From: Effrenium voratum
Taxonomy: Eukaryota; Sar; Dinophyceae; Suessiales; Symbiodiniaceae
Assembly (NCBI GenBank): GCA_963377175.1
Contig: CAUJNA010003812.1
Span: 62,001-126,000, forward strand
Direction: 5' to 3'
DNA: 64,000 bases
Shown here: positions 20,297-31,542 of the stretch, one piece after another
Position numbering within the stretch: position 1 is the first letter of the stretch
Layout of the letters: every line of letters begins with the position of its first letter
Translations under genes and position numbers: made by a program
The notes under the pieces: generated by a model
Told to the model about the DNA's origin: nothing
Database searches by the model: none
What the model saw: the letters and a program-made list of their open reading frames with translations, nothing else

Positions 20297-22040
20297 GGGT
20301 CACGATGCAAGTTGTTGTTGACTTCTGTTGTTTCCTTCGGACCTTTGCCAATTCATCCTTCAAGTCCAAGCTCTACGTAGCCGGAACCCTGCGAAGACTG
20401 CAAACGGGTGCCCAAGAATCAACTGGGTGTGTGTTTTTTAACTGGGGTACCCTCCCCCAAACTACCATAGATGGACGAAATATTCAAACCCTTGTGCCGC
20501 GCCCGCAAAAGCGGTGACAGTGTACAGTTATACAGGGGGTTGATGATTTTGTCCATCTACTGACTAGCGGGTGTCCTTCAATTTCCCTTTAAAACCACAA
20601 AAAAGAGTGTAGTACCCTAAAAGACCCCTTTGTGGGTGGTTTATAAGCGAAACCAATAGCAAAACCGAAATCCCCATTTTGGGGGGACCCCGCCTGTTGG
20701 GCTTCGTGCCAAAGGAATTGGACCGGGTGAAGGTTTAACATCCATTGGCCCATGGACCAGTACCCTGACAAAAGTGTCTATTGTGTGTAGGGTGTCCAAA
20801 ACATATAGGCAAAACCTCGAATGGCAAAGGTGCGCATGGCCATAAACTGTGAACTCTTTCTGACCACAAGGAACCACCAAAACTCAAGCGAATCGGGACC
20901 CGAATTCGGATGTCCATGAGATTTGCTCATGTGTGCAATGGCCAAAAGGCCGCTTTAGTGTTGAAACCACCTGTAAACCAATGAGGGTTCATATACACAC
21001 CATTATTTTCCGAAGGATCGTCATCATCCAAATTGAGTCAACCTTTGATTGAATGGGGGGTAGGCCTTATGTAGGGATTGGTTCTTGGGGTATGTACCCT
21101 TGATGCGCGATGTGGAACCACTAATTTTGGGGTGTGTCCAGTTGGGGCATGCCAGTTGGCCCTTAGAATCATGATTCCTTTTAGGGCAACCATGACCCAA
21201 TCGGCCAAACAAAAACACGGAGTTTGGCCGACAAAACGGAGTTTTGACCAAACAAGCGGAATTTTGACCAGCAAACAAAATAGGTTTCACCAAACAAACG
21301 GAGCTTTCAAAAAGAAAAACACAACATAGTTTCGACAAAAATAAACATAGTTTTTCACATGGCTCGGGTGGGTGCCAAAACAGCGGGACCTCCGAGATGG
21401 TCGGGTAAAATCTAGGGCCATACCTGGATTCTAGGCTTTCTGAGCAAAGGCAGGTCTTCCACGGTGAACGCATACCCGCCTCGACCGTAGGTGAACTACT
21501 CCATGTTGACCATCCGACAGGCGCGTGTATCTATTTCGGAGCGATCCGCGGAATCTGCGCTGAACTATGAGTTCGTTTCAAGTGGGCCCACGCCCCAGCA
21601 GTCATGGGAAGAATCCAAAATGATATATTTCACTACCCTTTCCAACCATCTTGTCGCTTGTGGCATTTTGGGGTCCATGTTTGATCCGAGGAGTACTTTG
21701 AGAGGTGGCTCTTAAAGTTAGACTTTTGATGGGGAATTGAAGGCCGCCAAAGCTTGCTATATGTTTTGCCACCCAAAGTCAATGGAGTTTGGTGCTGCCC
21801 AGCGAGTCAGCCCCTCAAGCCATCAGCGCCGAACATGGGGGGTATCTTGCAGTCCGTGTGTGATGTTTGCGCTGTGGTTGCACCAGTCATTTTCGCCTGG
21901 AGGTGTTTTCAGGCCTGCTGCCTTCCAAAACCTAGCCGTTTATTCCTTTGGCTTCACACCCAGGGTCACCTGCGAACATCTGGGCTCCAGCTGTGAGAGT
22001 GTCTTCCGCTTCTGTCCCCACCTTCCTCCGCCCGATTTTT
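20297..22040. other. long stretch without a supported gene
   Basis: Holds a reverse family M copy at about 20985-21052 (GTCATCATCCAAATTGAGTC), an A-rich run of AACGGAGTTT-type repeats at 21215-21320 and several ORFs of 70-150 codons without codon bias. The segment at 20330-20410 (FKSKLYVAGTLRRLQTGAQ) might be a weak exon. Confidence 0.35.
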
Positions 22041-22043
22041 TCC

Positions 22044-22274
22044 CTCCCGCTTCGCTCGGCGCGTGAAAAACGCTCCAAGCGCGCGCTTGGAGCGCGCGCC
22101 ATGGTGCCCCCGCGGGTGGACTGGTGGACCACCCGCGGCGTCAACGGCGTCGGCGTGAACGGCGTCCACGGCGGCCTGGGGCCGCGCCCGGCGCGGTCCT
22201 CGAGTCCGGCGGGGAGCGGCGCCGCGCAAGCGAAGCCGCTGATGCGGCTGCTTTCGCTGGCGCGGGAGCAGGAG
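22044..22274 (+). CDS. GC-rich exon
   Basis: The longest strongly GC3-biased island outside the retrotransposon. Its best frame reads REKRSKRALGARAMVPPRVD, then GVNGVGVNGVHGGLGPRPAR and SGAAQAKPLMRLLSLAREQE. Low complexity (Gly/Val/Arg) suggests a linker rather than an enzyme core. A perfect 24-nt palindrome lies in it at 22071-22094. Boundaries are uncertain. The 3' side (CAGGAGACATGG) lacks a clear GT donor, though a GA donor is conceivable in dinoflagellates. Confidence 0.5.
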
Positions 22275-22317
22275 ACATGGGAGAGGGAGGGGAGACCTTT
22301 TCTTGGTTCCCAGCCAT

Positions 22318-22440
22318 GCGGTTCCTGAGGTTTGAGTTTTGTTCTTTCGTTGGATTGGTGGTTGGGCGTCCATTTAACCCACTCAAAGGTAGACTTTGAG
22401 GGGATCAATTGAAGGCGCCAACCCATCGGATTGACCACAA
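22318..22440 (+). mobile_element. family A-like element, diverged
   Basis: GGTTCCTGAGGTTTGAG, then TTGGTGGTTGGGCGTCCATT and TAACCCACTCAAAGGTAGAC follow the family A order. The right end is altered. Confidence 0.4.
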
Positions 22441-22956
22441 AGCTGTCGCTCTTGGTCGCGGGAAGGTTTGGTATTCTTCCATTTGCTTAAGAATATGTTT
22501 GGAAAGCGGCCTTCCAGTTGACGCTGGGGTAGCTTGGTGTTTTCTATCCTTGTGCCTTGGGCCATGGTTTTTTGAAGATGCCTTGCATATGTTCCCGCGT
22601 GAGGTTTTTTCGTGGCTCAGGTACCAGGTACCCCCCATTTGGTGGTTTGGATTGGTGGTTTGGATTGAACCCCTGGTCTCACTTGCTGAGTCCCTGGATT
22701 TTATGCTTTTTGGGAAGTCAAATTTAGGGGTAAGTAGCAAGTTCGGACGTTTGGGGCCATCCACTCGAGAAGTGAGTGGTTCTTGCAGAGGGTTCATGGA
22801 ACACCGGGAAGCCACCCCTGACTTCCAAGCCGTGAACTAGAGGGAAACTGATGAAAGCCATCATTCTTGGAGGACACTCCTTGTGCAGGACCCCCAAAGG
22901 GCCCCAAAGTCTTCCATGGCAGAGTTTCCGCTTGCTCCGGGTTTGCGCAAACCCAG

Positions 22957-23080
22957 CAAGTGGAAGCTGAAAACGACGCGGATTCCGGCGAGGAGAACAT
23001 GTGGGCCCAGTTGGTGACCAGCTCCAGCGCCATGGAGGGCCAGTTGCAGGCGAGAGAAAAGCTCCAGCGAGGTCCGAGCG
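22957..23080 (+). CDS. exon, acidic then helical
   Basis: After GCAAACCCAG the frame reads QVEAENDADSGEENMWAQLV, then TSSSAMEGQLQAREKLQRG, with good GC3 bias. An acidic patch followed by an amphipathic, possibly coiled, stretch is all that can be said. The coding appearance fades before the pyrimidine minisatellite at 23110. Confidence 0.5.
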
Positions 23081-23109
23081 GGCGAACATGGCCCCGTTTT
23101 GAAGAGGGT

Positions 23110-23335
23110 TTGGAGCAGAATAGCTGGTCTTCCTCCTGGTTCTTGGTCTTCCTCCTGTTTTTTTTTTTGTGTGTTCCTCCGGGTTTTTGGCTTTTCTTCT
23201 GGTTTGTGGTCTTCCTCCTGGTTCTTGGTCTTCCTCCTGTTTTTTTTTTTTTTTTTGTGTTCCTCCGGGTTTTTGGCTTTTCTTCTGGTTTGTGGTTTTC
23301 CTCCTGGTTTTGGGTTTTCCTCCTGGTTTCTACAT
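23110..23335. repeat. pyrimidine-rich minisatellite, about 84-bp period
   Basis: TTCCTCCTGGTTCTTGGTCT...TTTTTGTGT.TTCCTCCGGG...GGCTTTTCTTCTGGTTTGTG repeats about 2.5 times. Confidence 0.85.
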
Positions 23336-23497
23336 GTTTAGGTCCAAAATAGTGGTTGTGCTGCTGGTTTCCCTTAAAAGCCACAAAAAAGGGGGGTACC
23401 CCTAACAATAGACACACCCAGGTCTCAGACCCAAGGTGTAGCTGATGAACTGCTGTTGGCTTCTTTTTTTTTGGGGGGGTCTTAATTGTGCATTTGG

Positions 23498-23607
23498 GTG
23501 TGGCTCAAAATCAAGCAGGAGGGGCAAACCGCAGGTCTTGGTCCATGTTTCCACTCACCAGGGCAACCCGTTTTGGAATTCCGGTTCTTTGAGCCACAGC
23601 CAAACCA
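23498..23607 (-). mobile_element. family J element, reverse orientation
   Basis: GTGTGGCTCAAAATC and TTTGAGCCACAGCC are the terminal repeats. The interior CCGCAGGTCTTGGTCCATGT then TTCCACTCACCAGG is the reverse complement of the J interior near 32932-32965. Confidence 0.6.
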
Positions 23608-24652
23608 AACTAGTTCCTTCACTGTCCCTTTGCAAGTTTGTCTATCCAAAATGAATCACCTGTTGCACGTGCTCATCTTCATGGTTGGTCCAGTTGTTCG
23701 TCAAGGTGATAAGGGCATCCGGAAAAATGGAATGGAGGGGGTAACCTCTAGAATTCCATTTCTGATTTTCCATTTTCCCTTTCGGGGAAGGGACCCCCGG
23801 AATTGGGACCCACCCTTTTTCCCCGGAAAGGGGGGGGCCATTAAAAAGGCCTCAACCGTCCGGGGTCCTGAGAGGTTGCCAGAAGGTTTGGGATTTGAAC
23901 CCTTGGTCCTTGAGGGTGAATGGGGTTTCCCACTCCCGAACCTCCAACCAACCCAAACCACCAGACAGGATGTGATACCCAAGAGTCTGATGGAAGCAAA
24001 TAAACCTGCAAGCGGCTGCCAAGATTCCTCACCGTTTCCTTGGAAAGGCTTGCTTTTTTTGCATCGGCCTTTTGGCCCAATTTTTATTTGTTAAGTCTCG
24101 GTGATGTTCAAGGGGCATTCGGAGCACATCGTAGGGGTGGAATGGTGCCCATGTCTGATTTGTTTGTGTTTGGCTTGTTTCAGTGATGCCTGGTTGGGGT
24201 TTCCCCAAACAATCTGTTCTTCGTTGGGAACCCCTTGTTTTATGTCGCAACTGGAGGGTCTCAACCAAGACACATCCCACAATCCAAACGGAAGCCCGAG
24301 GGAGACCAAAACTTATCACCTACCCCTTATTTGGTGGTTTGGATTTGTGGTTAGGGGATTTGAACCCTAGCTCCTTTGGGGAAAGTACCAAACCAAACGT
24401 CCAAACCGCCAAACCAAACCACTAGGCCTAAAGTGAATAAAGTTGTCCACTTCGCGCTCCGCCGACCTGGTACCCCCCAAAAAACACCAAGTGACAAAAG
24501 CCCAGATCCAACGAAAACGAAAACCGCCGAACACGGGCTTCCAGGAGGGTTCCATATGAAAACCGCCTCGAGCCTCGATTTGGGCGGTTCCAGGGCCAAC
24601 AAGGAACCCCGCCGCCTCGGATTTTTTCGATTTTTTTCGTTTCATCTGGCAG
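23608..24652. other. intron-like stretch with a family P element
   Basis: Family P (TTTGGTGGTTTGGATTTGTG...CCAAACCGCCAAACCAAACC) lies at about 24328-24425, with related fragments at 22635 and 23886. The stretch ends in TTTTTCGTTTCATCTGGCAG, an acceptor. Confidence 0.4.
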
Positions 24653-24727
24653 GCGTTGCGGCAGGAGCACGAGATGCTGAAGTTGGAGAGCCAGGCCTCG
24701 CCAAGCATTCGCTTTCCGGACAGATGA
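24653..24727 (+). CDS. short, possibly terminal exon
   Basis: A clear acceptor is followed by ALRQEHEMLKLESQASPSIR and FPDR, then TGA at 24725. The helical, charged sequence is coiled-coil-like. Either a last exon of 24 codons, or a donor lies before the stop. Confidence 0.55.
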   Translation, partial: ALRQEHEMLKLESQASPSIRFPDR

Positions 24728-26017
24728 ACGGAAGGAACCCCGAAGCGACATCTTGAGGGGTGTTTGTTTTTTTCACCTAGGGCTCCAAGTTTGGCAACGG
24801 TTTAACCCCAAAAGACATCATTAGAGGAATTGCGGGGGGGAGATATCTTTTTAAGGTTGGCCGCCCAAAATGGCCACGGTTTCCTTGGGTTTCCCCGAAA
24901 GAACCAAGCCCAAAAAGGGCACTGCAAGGGAGCAATAGCCAGCCAGAGTTGCTCGACCTTCGTTTCTCAATGACCAAACGGCGGGGGGCAGGTCTTCCAA
25001 TTCAGGCAGGCGCACTGGATTGTGGTGTCATTTGCCGGAACGTGCTGCTATCCACGCAACCCTTGTTGATGGTTCGAGTTTGAACCCCTGGCCTTGCTAG
25101 GGGAGCATTATATGGTTGTCACCTCGACCTGTTGGCAGGACCCCTTTTCGGGTTTCATGATAGTTTCTCGGGGGTTGAAGGGCGTCATGATGTCATGAAT
25201 TTTGCTGGCACCCAGGATGGCTAAGCATGGAAACAGAAAGGAAACTGTCCCCCCTCCTCCAAAAAAGCCAAGATAGTTAGATTTTAGTTCGGGGTACTTT
25301 GAGAAAACAAATTTAGTTATGATAGGAGGTTACTGTTTGTAATTACTTAGCCCCCTATTGCTTTAATCCAGGAAACCGAAAAACACAGGAGCCATAGGAG
25401 CCACATTTCCGAATCCCACCTCAAAAGGGATGTTACTTTCCCGTTCTGTTACACCAGCAGCCATCAAAAAAGAATCACTGGCAACCACACAATTCACATT
25501 ACTTATTTGTTCTTGGAAACCAGCAGATGGGCATTATTTTCTCATGTTCCTTGTGAAATCCGCAATGCCATGTTTCCGGGTGTAAAGGAAACCAACCGCG
25601 GATGGCAAGTTTGTTGTTTCCAGATTACTTGACATCCGCGACAAACAACGGGACGGACTCCCATCCGATCCAATTCGGCCCTAGAAACGGCCGTGAAGTG
25701 GTCTCTCCAGCCCGGTGTTCTCGAGAACCCACGGCTGGGCGTTTTCTGAAACGAATACAACATCCCATTGTTCTTAAGCAACACTTGCACTTGCCCTGAT
25801 TCATAACCCCCCTGTTTTAATCATGGGGGTCCCTTTTTAGAGGACATGTCCTTTCTTCCAGGCAGACCACCCAAATTTTGTTACTTGGGGGTTTATTAAA
25901 CTTATTCATAACGGTTCAACAGTACACATCTGGTATTTGGGTGATTCATTTGGCTGAAATGCATCCCCACTAAAAAGAGGAAGCCTACCTGGAACCCTCC
26001 AACTAACCTGACCTTAG
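24728..26017. other. long intron-like or intergenic stretch
   Basis: No exon was recognised. TAATCATGGGGGTCCCTTTTTAG near 25817 and GCATCCCCACTAAAAAGAGG near 25960 look like a degraded family E hairpin pair. Confidence 0.35.
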
Positions 26018-26112
26018 GCGCTTCGCCGGTGTCTGGACCGCGCGGGCCTGCTGCCGGCGCAGGATTTGGAGCAGGAGCCAATCGATGCGGTGCAGTGGGG
26101 TCCGAGGGGGTG
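26018..26112 (+). CDS. exon, helical segment
   Basis: After CCTGACCTTAG the frame reads ALRRCLDRAGLLPAQDLEQE, then PIDAVQWGPRGW, with almost every codon ending in G or C. The start (AL-R...) resembles the exon at 24653 in pattern. The 3' boundary is near 26100-26112. Family unknown. Confidence 0.55.
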
Positions 26113-26550
26113 GGGCTTCCGAAGGAACTCTCTAGGGAATCCTAGGGAAACCCCAGAATTCTCAACTACCCAGCCCCTTTTTTTTCTACCCCCCGTAGAG
26201 ATTCGGTGTGCTTTTGATTGGTTAGTTTGGTCAGAACTCGATGGGGGTGGTGTGGAACGGGCGGAAGCAGTTGCAGATGGGGCGGGGGTGAGGATTCGAA
26301 AATCAAAAAATGGGTAGTGGGATGTGCTCGTTGCTCTTGGCCTGGTTTCCCCTCAAAAGGAAAACCTTGAGACACCTTGCAACATACCACTGGTTTCGTC
26401 GTTTGTTGGGGGGGGGACATCAAAAGCCTTACAGGGCATTGAGGTGGGCGTTGCTGGTGGGTGGGGGATCCTCTTAATTTTGATCCTCTTAGTTTTGAGG
26501 TTATCAAGGTCAGACAAACAAGTTGCCTGTTTGTGTTTTCATCTAGCTTG

Positions 26551-26663
26551 GCTGGGAACCGCCGTCCCCTTAGGTTTTTCGGTGTTTAGAGTTTAGTGGT
26601 TGGGTTTCCATTTGACCCACAAACAGTTATGTACTTTCAGCAGGGGATCTGAAGAAAGCCCAG
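26551..26663 (+). mobile_element. family A element
   Basis: CTTGGCTGGGAACCGCCGTC at left, GAGTTTAGTGGTTGGG, CATTTGACCCAC and CAGGGGATCTGAAGAAAGCC then CAG at right. Confidence 0.6.
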
Positions 26664-27162
26664 TTAAGCTAGCAAGCTAGCACTTGCGTTTGACTTGTTG
26701 ACTTGTTGTTGATTTCTGGGTATCAAGTGTTTTTTGCATTGGAGCCTTTCGACATACACCAAAGCAGGACCTGCTAAAATGCGGGATTCTTGTGGTTCAA
26801 AGCAAAGCCTTGACAACTTAAAGCAAATCGAACCAAAAGGAAACAGACGGCAAAACCAACCCAAGCCATGATGATAGGAACATCTAGTAATTCGTCAGCC
26901 TCTCAGATTACTCTGCTTGCCTTGGACGATGCACACACGTGTGCGTTTGGGTCCAAGTGTCCTTTTGTTCCGCGTTGCATCTCCAGCGACCATCTTTTTA
27001 TCAGACGTTAAGTCCCCCCGCCCCCCAAAAGCCTGGCCAATGAGAATACATGTTTGGTGGGAAACCTTTGATCTTTGCACAAATCAAAGAAGCAAGGTCC
27101 AGGACCTGTCAGAGAAATTCTCCCTGTGTTGCCACCATGTTCATGTTTAGTTATTCTCCATG
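26664..27162. other. no gene recognised
   Basis: Mixed composition with TTGACTTGTTGACTTGTTG. No codon-biased segment. Confidence 0.3.
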
Positions 27163-27297
27163 TGAGCCACAATCAAAACCCGGGTAGATGAAGGTTAGTA
27201 AGGGACGATCCCAACAATAAATAGCTGCGGCCACCTTCTTAATTCTTTTCATGGTTCTGGGTAGACCATTTGTGTACCGGGTTTTGATTATGACTCA
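27163..27297 (+). mobile_element. family D MITE, best copy
   Basis: 135 bp. TGAGCCACAATCAAAACCCG and CGGGTTTTGATTATGACTCA are near-perfect terminal inverted repeats. The dinucleotide TG flanks both ends. Confidence 0.75.
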
Positions 27298-28089
27298 TGT
27301 GTGGACAAAGCTGGATGTTCTGAGGGAGTTTGCCTCAGAGAGGTTTGGCCCTTTGCCATTGGGAGCATCCTCCAAGTGAACTCAACCAGGGCTTCGTGAA
27401 TCCGCATGTAGATAACAGAACCAATATTTGGACTGAACAGCGGGTATTTTTTTCTACATGGCTTATCGGGATTAGCCAACATTGCTAAGGGACAAAGAAA
27501 AGGGAAAGTCTTAGAATAGGGTACCCCCAACCAACCCTGAATTCACTCAAGTTGAGTCAAGGCCATTTGGTGTAACACCTAAGCAAACTTGTTACCAAGC
27601 CTAAACCCCCAAGCCAGCGCTACACCCCCTGTCTTCCGCAACGGGCGGGTCTCCTTTTGGCTTCTTTTCACAGAGGGGTCCTATTTGAGAACAACTTACT
27701 AAGGGACAAAGAAGAAGGAGACGGGCGTGTCTTAAAGTTGGGCACCCCGTATCTTCCGCAAAAAATCGGGTTAACATGTATTACCCCTCCAAACCCTGAG
27801 CTCACTCAAAGCCATCCGGTGCAACACCACCTAGACTCTGGTTAAGATCTGGGTGAATTATAACGACCTCACACGACCTCACCCCAAATGGTGGATTATG
27901 TTGGGAATATGCCAAACGACCACCCTATTTCAGGCTGGTGAGAGATGTTTTTTCACCCAGTTAAGATGGGGTCAAACAGGTGGGTTAGAAACTCTGAAAA
28001 GTCGGGCCCCTACCTTCCGCAAGAAATCGGGTTAAAATGGGGTACCCCCAAAAAGCCGGGTCCCCAGGTCTTTTTCTTGGCGTTTCCAG
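27298..28089. other. intron-like stretch with internal duplication
   Basis: ACCTTCCGCAA.AAATCGGGTTAA occurs at about 27748 and 28011, and AACTTACTAAGGGACAAAGA echoes 27487. This suggests a segmental duplication. It ends in TTTTTCTTGGCGTTTCCAG. Confidence 0.45.
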
Positions 28090-28233
28090 GAGCTGCGGCA
28101 TGCGGGCGCCGCCTTGGAGGCCGACGAGGTGCGGCCCCCGACCCCGGGCGCGGGCGGCGCCTCCCAGTTGGCGCTGGCGGCGAAGCAGCGCTCCGCCGCG
28201 CTGGCGGAGTTGGAGCGGGAGATGCCGCTCTGA
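28090..28233 (+). CDS. terminal exon, alanine-rich helix
   Basis: A strong acceptor ends at 28089. Forty-seven codons run to TGA at 28231, reading ELRHAGAALEADEVRPPTPG, then GASQLALAAKQRSAALAELE and REMPL. GC3 is nearly complete. A Pro/Gly hinge is followed by an Ala/Leu/Glu-rich helix, consistent with a coiled coil. Likely the 3' end of a gene, since no donor is needed and a stop is in frame. Confidence 0.6.
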   Translation, partial: ELRHAGAALEADEVRPPTPGAGGASQLALAAKQRSAALAELEREMPL

Positions 28234-28289
28234 ACGAATCGCCCAATGGCCAATGGCCGTGTTTTTTTTTTTCCTCGGGGTGCAGAAAA

Positions 28290-28930
28290 GGAGGGGTGGG
28301 GTTTAGTGGGTTTAGCTGGTTTTGGGTGGTTTAATGGTTGAGTTTTAGTTGGTTTATCCATGTTGGTGGTGTCCTTTTTTGGGTCGGGGAACCGAGAGTG
28401 GGGTTCTTTGGGGGGCCAATCGCCATTTTCGGGTGCAAGCGGGTTGGGTTTTTGGTGGGGTTTAGCTAGTTTTTGTTGGTTTCATGGTGGGGTTTAGTTG
28501 GTTCAATGGTGGGATTCTAGTTGGTTTTAGTTGGGTTTGGCTGGTTTTAGTTGGTTTTATGGTTGGGTTTAGTTGGTGTTGGCTGGTTTTTAGTTGGTTT
28601 GATAGTTGGTTTTAGTTGGGGTTGGCTGGTTTTAGTTGGTTGGGTTTAGTTGGTGTTGGCTGGTTTTTAGTTGGTTTGATAGTTGGTTTTAGTTGGGGTT
28701 GGCTGGTTTTAGTTGGTTGGGTTTAGTTGGTGTTGGCTGGTTTTTAGTTGGATTGATAGTTGGTTTTAGTTGGGTTTAGTTGGGTTTAGCCGGTTTTAGT
28801 TAGTTTATTGGTTGGGTTTAGTTGATTTAATGGTTGGGTTTAGTTGGTTTTAGTTGGGTTTTAGTTGGGTTAATATGGTTTAATGGCTAGGTGTAGTTGG
28901 GTTTAGCTGGTTTTGTTGGTTTTTTGGGAG
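28290..28930. repeat. degenerate TTTAGTTGG array
   Basis: Dozens of GGTTTTAGTTGGTTTAG-like units, with a higher-order unit (GTTGGCTGGTTTTTAGTTGG...) repeated three times at about 28575-28760. The unit matches the TTTTAGTTGGTTTAGTGG core of family A. Confidence 0.85.
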
Positions 28931-29207
28931 GTCGGGTACCCCTTTTGTGGTGATTTGGTGGGGATTCTTTTGGTTTTGGGGTTTGGGGTCATCTGAAATA
29001 GCGTTTTTGCTTGTGGTGTCCCTTTAAGCCAACAAAAGAAAGGGTATAAGCTATAAAAGACACCCATATGGGTCTGTCTTTGACGACACACCCATATTGG
29101 GTTGGGGGTTTCCAGTTGCTTAAGATCAATCAAGGCTGCTCCCAGCTAAGTCAAGCAGAATCCCAGGGACACGTTGCAAGGCCTTTTTCGCCAGGTTCCA
29201 GGGCCCA

Positions 29208-29347
29208 AACGGAGCCAAGCCAATTTGCATGGCGGCGCTTTGCGACCGAGGCAGCCGACGCAGCTGCCGCATCCGCAGCCTGTGCGGGAGATGCGGGAGG
29301 CTTCGGCACGTCTCCAGGATTCAAAAATTTTGAGCTCCTTCCTCTTG
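29208..29347 (+). CDS. exon reading into a family A element
   Basis: GC3-biased frame: GGALRPRQPTQLPHPQPVRE, then MREASARLQDSKILSSFLL. It continues to CTCTTG|GTGGCC, where the family A element begins with GT. A Pro/Gln stretch is followed by a short helix. The 5' boundary is approximate. The frame does not stop at the element border, which is what an exon-intron junction would look like. Confidence 0.55.
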
Positions 29348-29459
29348 GTGGCCAGCGAATCGTCCGGTTCAACTTAGCTAGTTGCTTTTGGCTGGTTTAG
29401 TGGGTGGGTTTCCGAATTTATACCCAGAAGTTATTCACTTTCAGGGGATCCGAGCCCAG
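29344..29459 (+). mobile_element. family A element with 4-bp target duplication
   Basis: CTTGGTGGCCAGCGAATCGT at left, ATCCGAGCCCAG at right. TCCT at 29340-29343 is repeated at 29460-29463. The GT and AG at its ends would make a canonical intron of the element body. Confidence 0.75.
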
Positions 29460-29485
29460 TCCTCCCTTCGCTTTTGGGAACCTCC

Positions 29486-29606
29486 CTAGGTCCCAGTAGT
29501 CTTAGTGCCCTTCTCTCTCCTTTTTTGGGGAGGGGTCCAACCTACTAAAATAGACTACAGAAGAAACTGGGTACCCTTATTCTAACCTCTCTACTGGAGG
29601 ACCTAG
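29486..29606 (+). mobile_element. family C element with 4-bp target duplication
   Basis: CTAGGTCCCAGTAG at left and CTACTGGAGGACCTAG at right. CTCC precedes (29482-29485) and follows (29607-29610). Only 26 bp separate it from the family A copy before it. Confidence 0.75.
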
Positions 29607-29610
29607 CTCC

Positions 29611-30744
29611 AAAAGTGGTTTTCGATCGTTCCAATGCAAAGCAGTAAATTGATCAACTTTTGGGCAGGGCAATCCAAGGGTGACCCCCAAGTTATTGATC
29701 AGTGGTCCCCAAGAAAGAAACCAGAACGAGGGCCCCCTAAAAATGCAAGGGGCGCGTTCCCGTCTCAATGCGTGCCAAGGGCATGTCAGGTTTGTGCAAA
29801 TTGCTGTCTACATGACATGTGATAGTCTGTTCACAGTCTGTATTTACGTAATGACGCGGCCCAGGGATGCATTCTATTAGAATGCCAAGCGTGATATAGA
29901 AGTGTCACAGCTATAGTGTGGCTAAAGTGTCATATTTCAGTCGCGTGTTTTGGGGTAGCAAGGTCGCACGCGTTTTGCAACCTCACGAAAATCAAATTGA
30001 GCATAGAGGGATTCGAATGCAAATAATAGGTGAGTTTGCTCCATAAAACCAGGTCCCTCCGGGCGTCCCACTCACCAAAATAAGTGTGTGTGTGTGTGTC
30101 CCAAAATGGAGTTCGGTTTCCTTTTGGCTTCCTTTGAACCAACCTACGAAGGGTACTGAGCCTCAAAACCAGCACACCCATATATTTTCAGTAGAACCAA
30201 ATATGACCCGGGGGAACCACCAAAACAAGTCCAAGGCGGGGTCTAAAACTAATTAAATAACTAAGATAGCATGAGTGTGTTTCTGCATCAGCGGTCAACA
30301 TGGGTGTGTCGTGTTTAGGGGACCCCCCCCCCCCATATTTTTGTGTTTTCTCGATTGTCCCCTTGTTCGAACCAGCCCCCCCCAAAAAAAACAACAACTT
30401 CGCTTCGAGCAATCCCCACCCTCCACACTCACGAGCTTGCGACCGTTACAACAAATTCCTCCGCATCCTAGAGGCTTCGACTCCAAATTCCCATCGGCTA
30501 GCTCAACAAGCTTTGCATTGAGAGCCGTATCCACCTGTTTGTGTGTCAAACTCCACTTGTCTGCGAGCCGATCTCGAGAACTCAAACATCGGTTCCGTTA
30601 ACAAAAGCCAAGCCCCTTCCAAAAAAAACCGACGAGGGATTAAACGAAGTTGCTTATTCACAACCCAGCAACACAAAAGCATCACCCTTTCCAAGCCTCA
30701 GGGCACACTCAAAACACGAACGGGCGGGACATTAATCAAAACCA
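29611..30744. other. no gene recognised
   Basis: Contains a GTGTGTGTGTGTGT run near 30084, a C-run at 30326 and A-runs. ORFs at 30275-30601 and 30543-31106 lack bias or run into the minisatellite. Confidence 0.35.
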
Positions 30745-31328
30745 GACTGGCGAGCTGCTCTGGCGGGATACTGGCGGGATCCATTGGCGAATGCTGTCGA
30801 GCCGCTCCGGCTCGATACTCGCCGGATACTCGTGAGGATCCACCGGCAAGGGATTCTCAGCGGGATACTTGGCGGGATTCATTGGCGAGCTACTCTGGGA
30901 TTCAGCAGGATACTCGGCAGGATCCACTGGCGAGCTACTCTCCACTGGCGAGCTACTCTGGGATACTCAGCGCGATACTCGGTCCACTGCTCTGGTGGGA
31001 TACTCGGCGGGATCCACTGGCGAGCCGCTCTGGCGGGATACTCGGCGAGCCACTCTGGGATACTCAGCGCGACACGGCGGGATCCACTGGCGGGCTGCTC
31101 TGGTGAGATACTCGGCGGGATCCACTGACAAGCCGCTCGGATACTTGGCGGGTTTATTGGCGGGCAGCTCTGGCGGGATACTGGGCGGGATCCGCTGGCG
31201 AGTGGCTCTGGCAGGATACTTGGCAGGATCCTGGCGGGATACTCGGCGGGATCCACTGGCGAGCAGCTCTGGTGGGATACTGGGCGGGATCCGCTGGCGA
31301 GCTGCTCTGGCGGGATTCTGGGTGGGGG
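30745..31328. repeat. 38-bp minisatellite
   Basis: Diverged units of GGCGAGCTGCTCTGGCGGGA plus TACTCGGCGGGATCCACT, about 14-15 copies. Open frames (YSAGSTGELLW on +) follow from the repeat and are not taken as genes. Confidence 0.85.
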
Positions 31329-31542
31329 CGTGGTGTAGAAGCATCGCAAACGCGGATTCCAACATAAGTTCTAACAACCCCTTCCTGTCGGGCGGGGAAC
31401 AAACAAAACGCAGGTTGCGTGAAAAAAGGACCTCTCCCCCCCCAAATCAACTCTGATTTTCCTTTGGCTTTTCCTTTCAAACCAACCGAAAATCGGGCTT
31501 CATCTAGAAAAAGAGGAGCCGCACACCTCGCCTTTTGGTCAG

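Noticed and set aside
28290..28930. Telomere-like repeat (TTTAGGG)
   Set aside because: The unit is TTTAGTTGG with irregular spacing, not the plant/dinoflagellate telomere repeat, and it matches the family A core better.
30543..31456. ORFs of 114-195 codons (YSAGSTGELLW on +, ASGSRPVS on -)
   Set aside because: These are the 38-bp minisatellite read in different frames.
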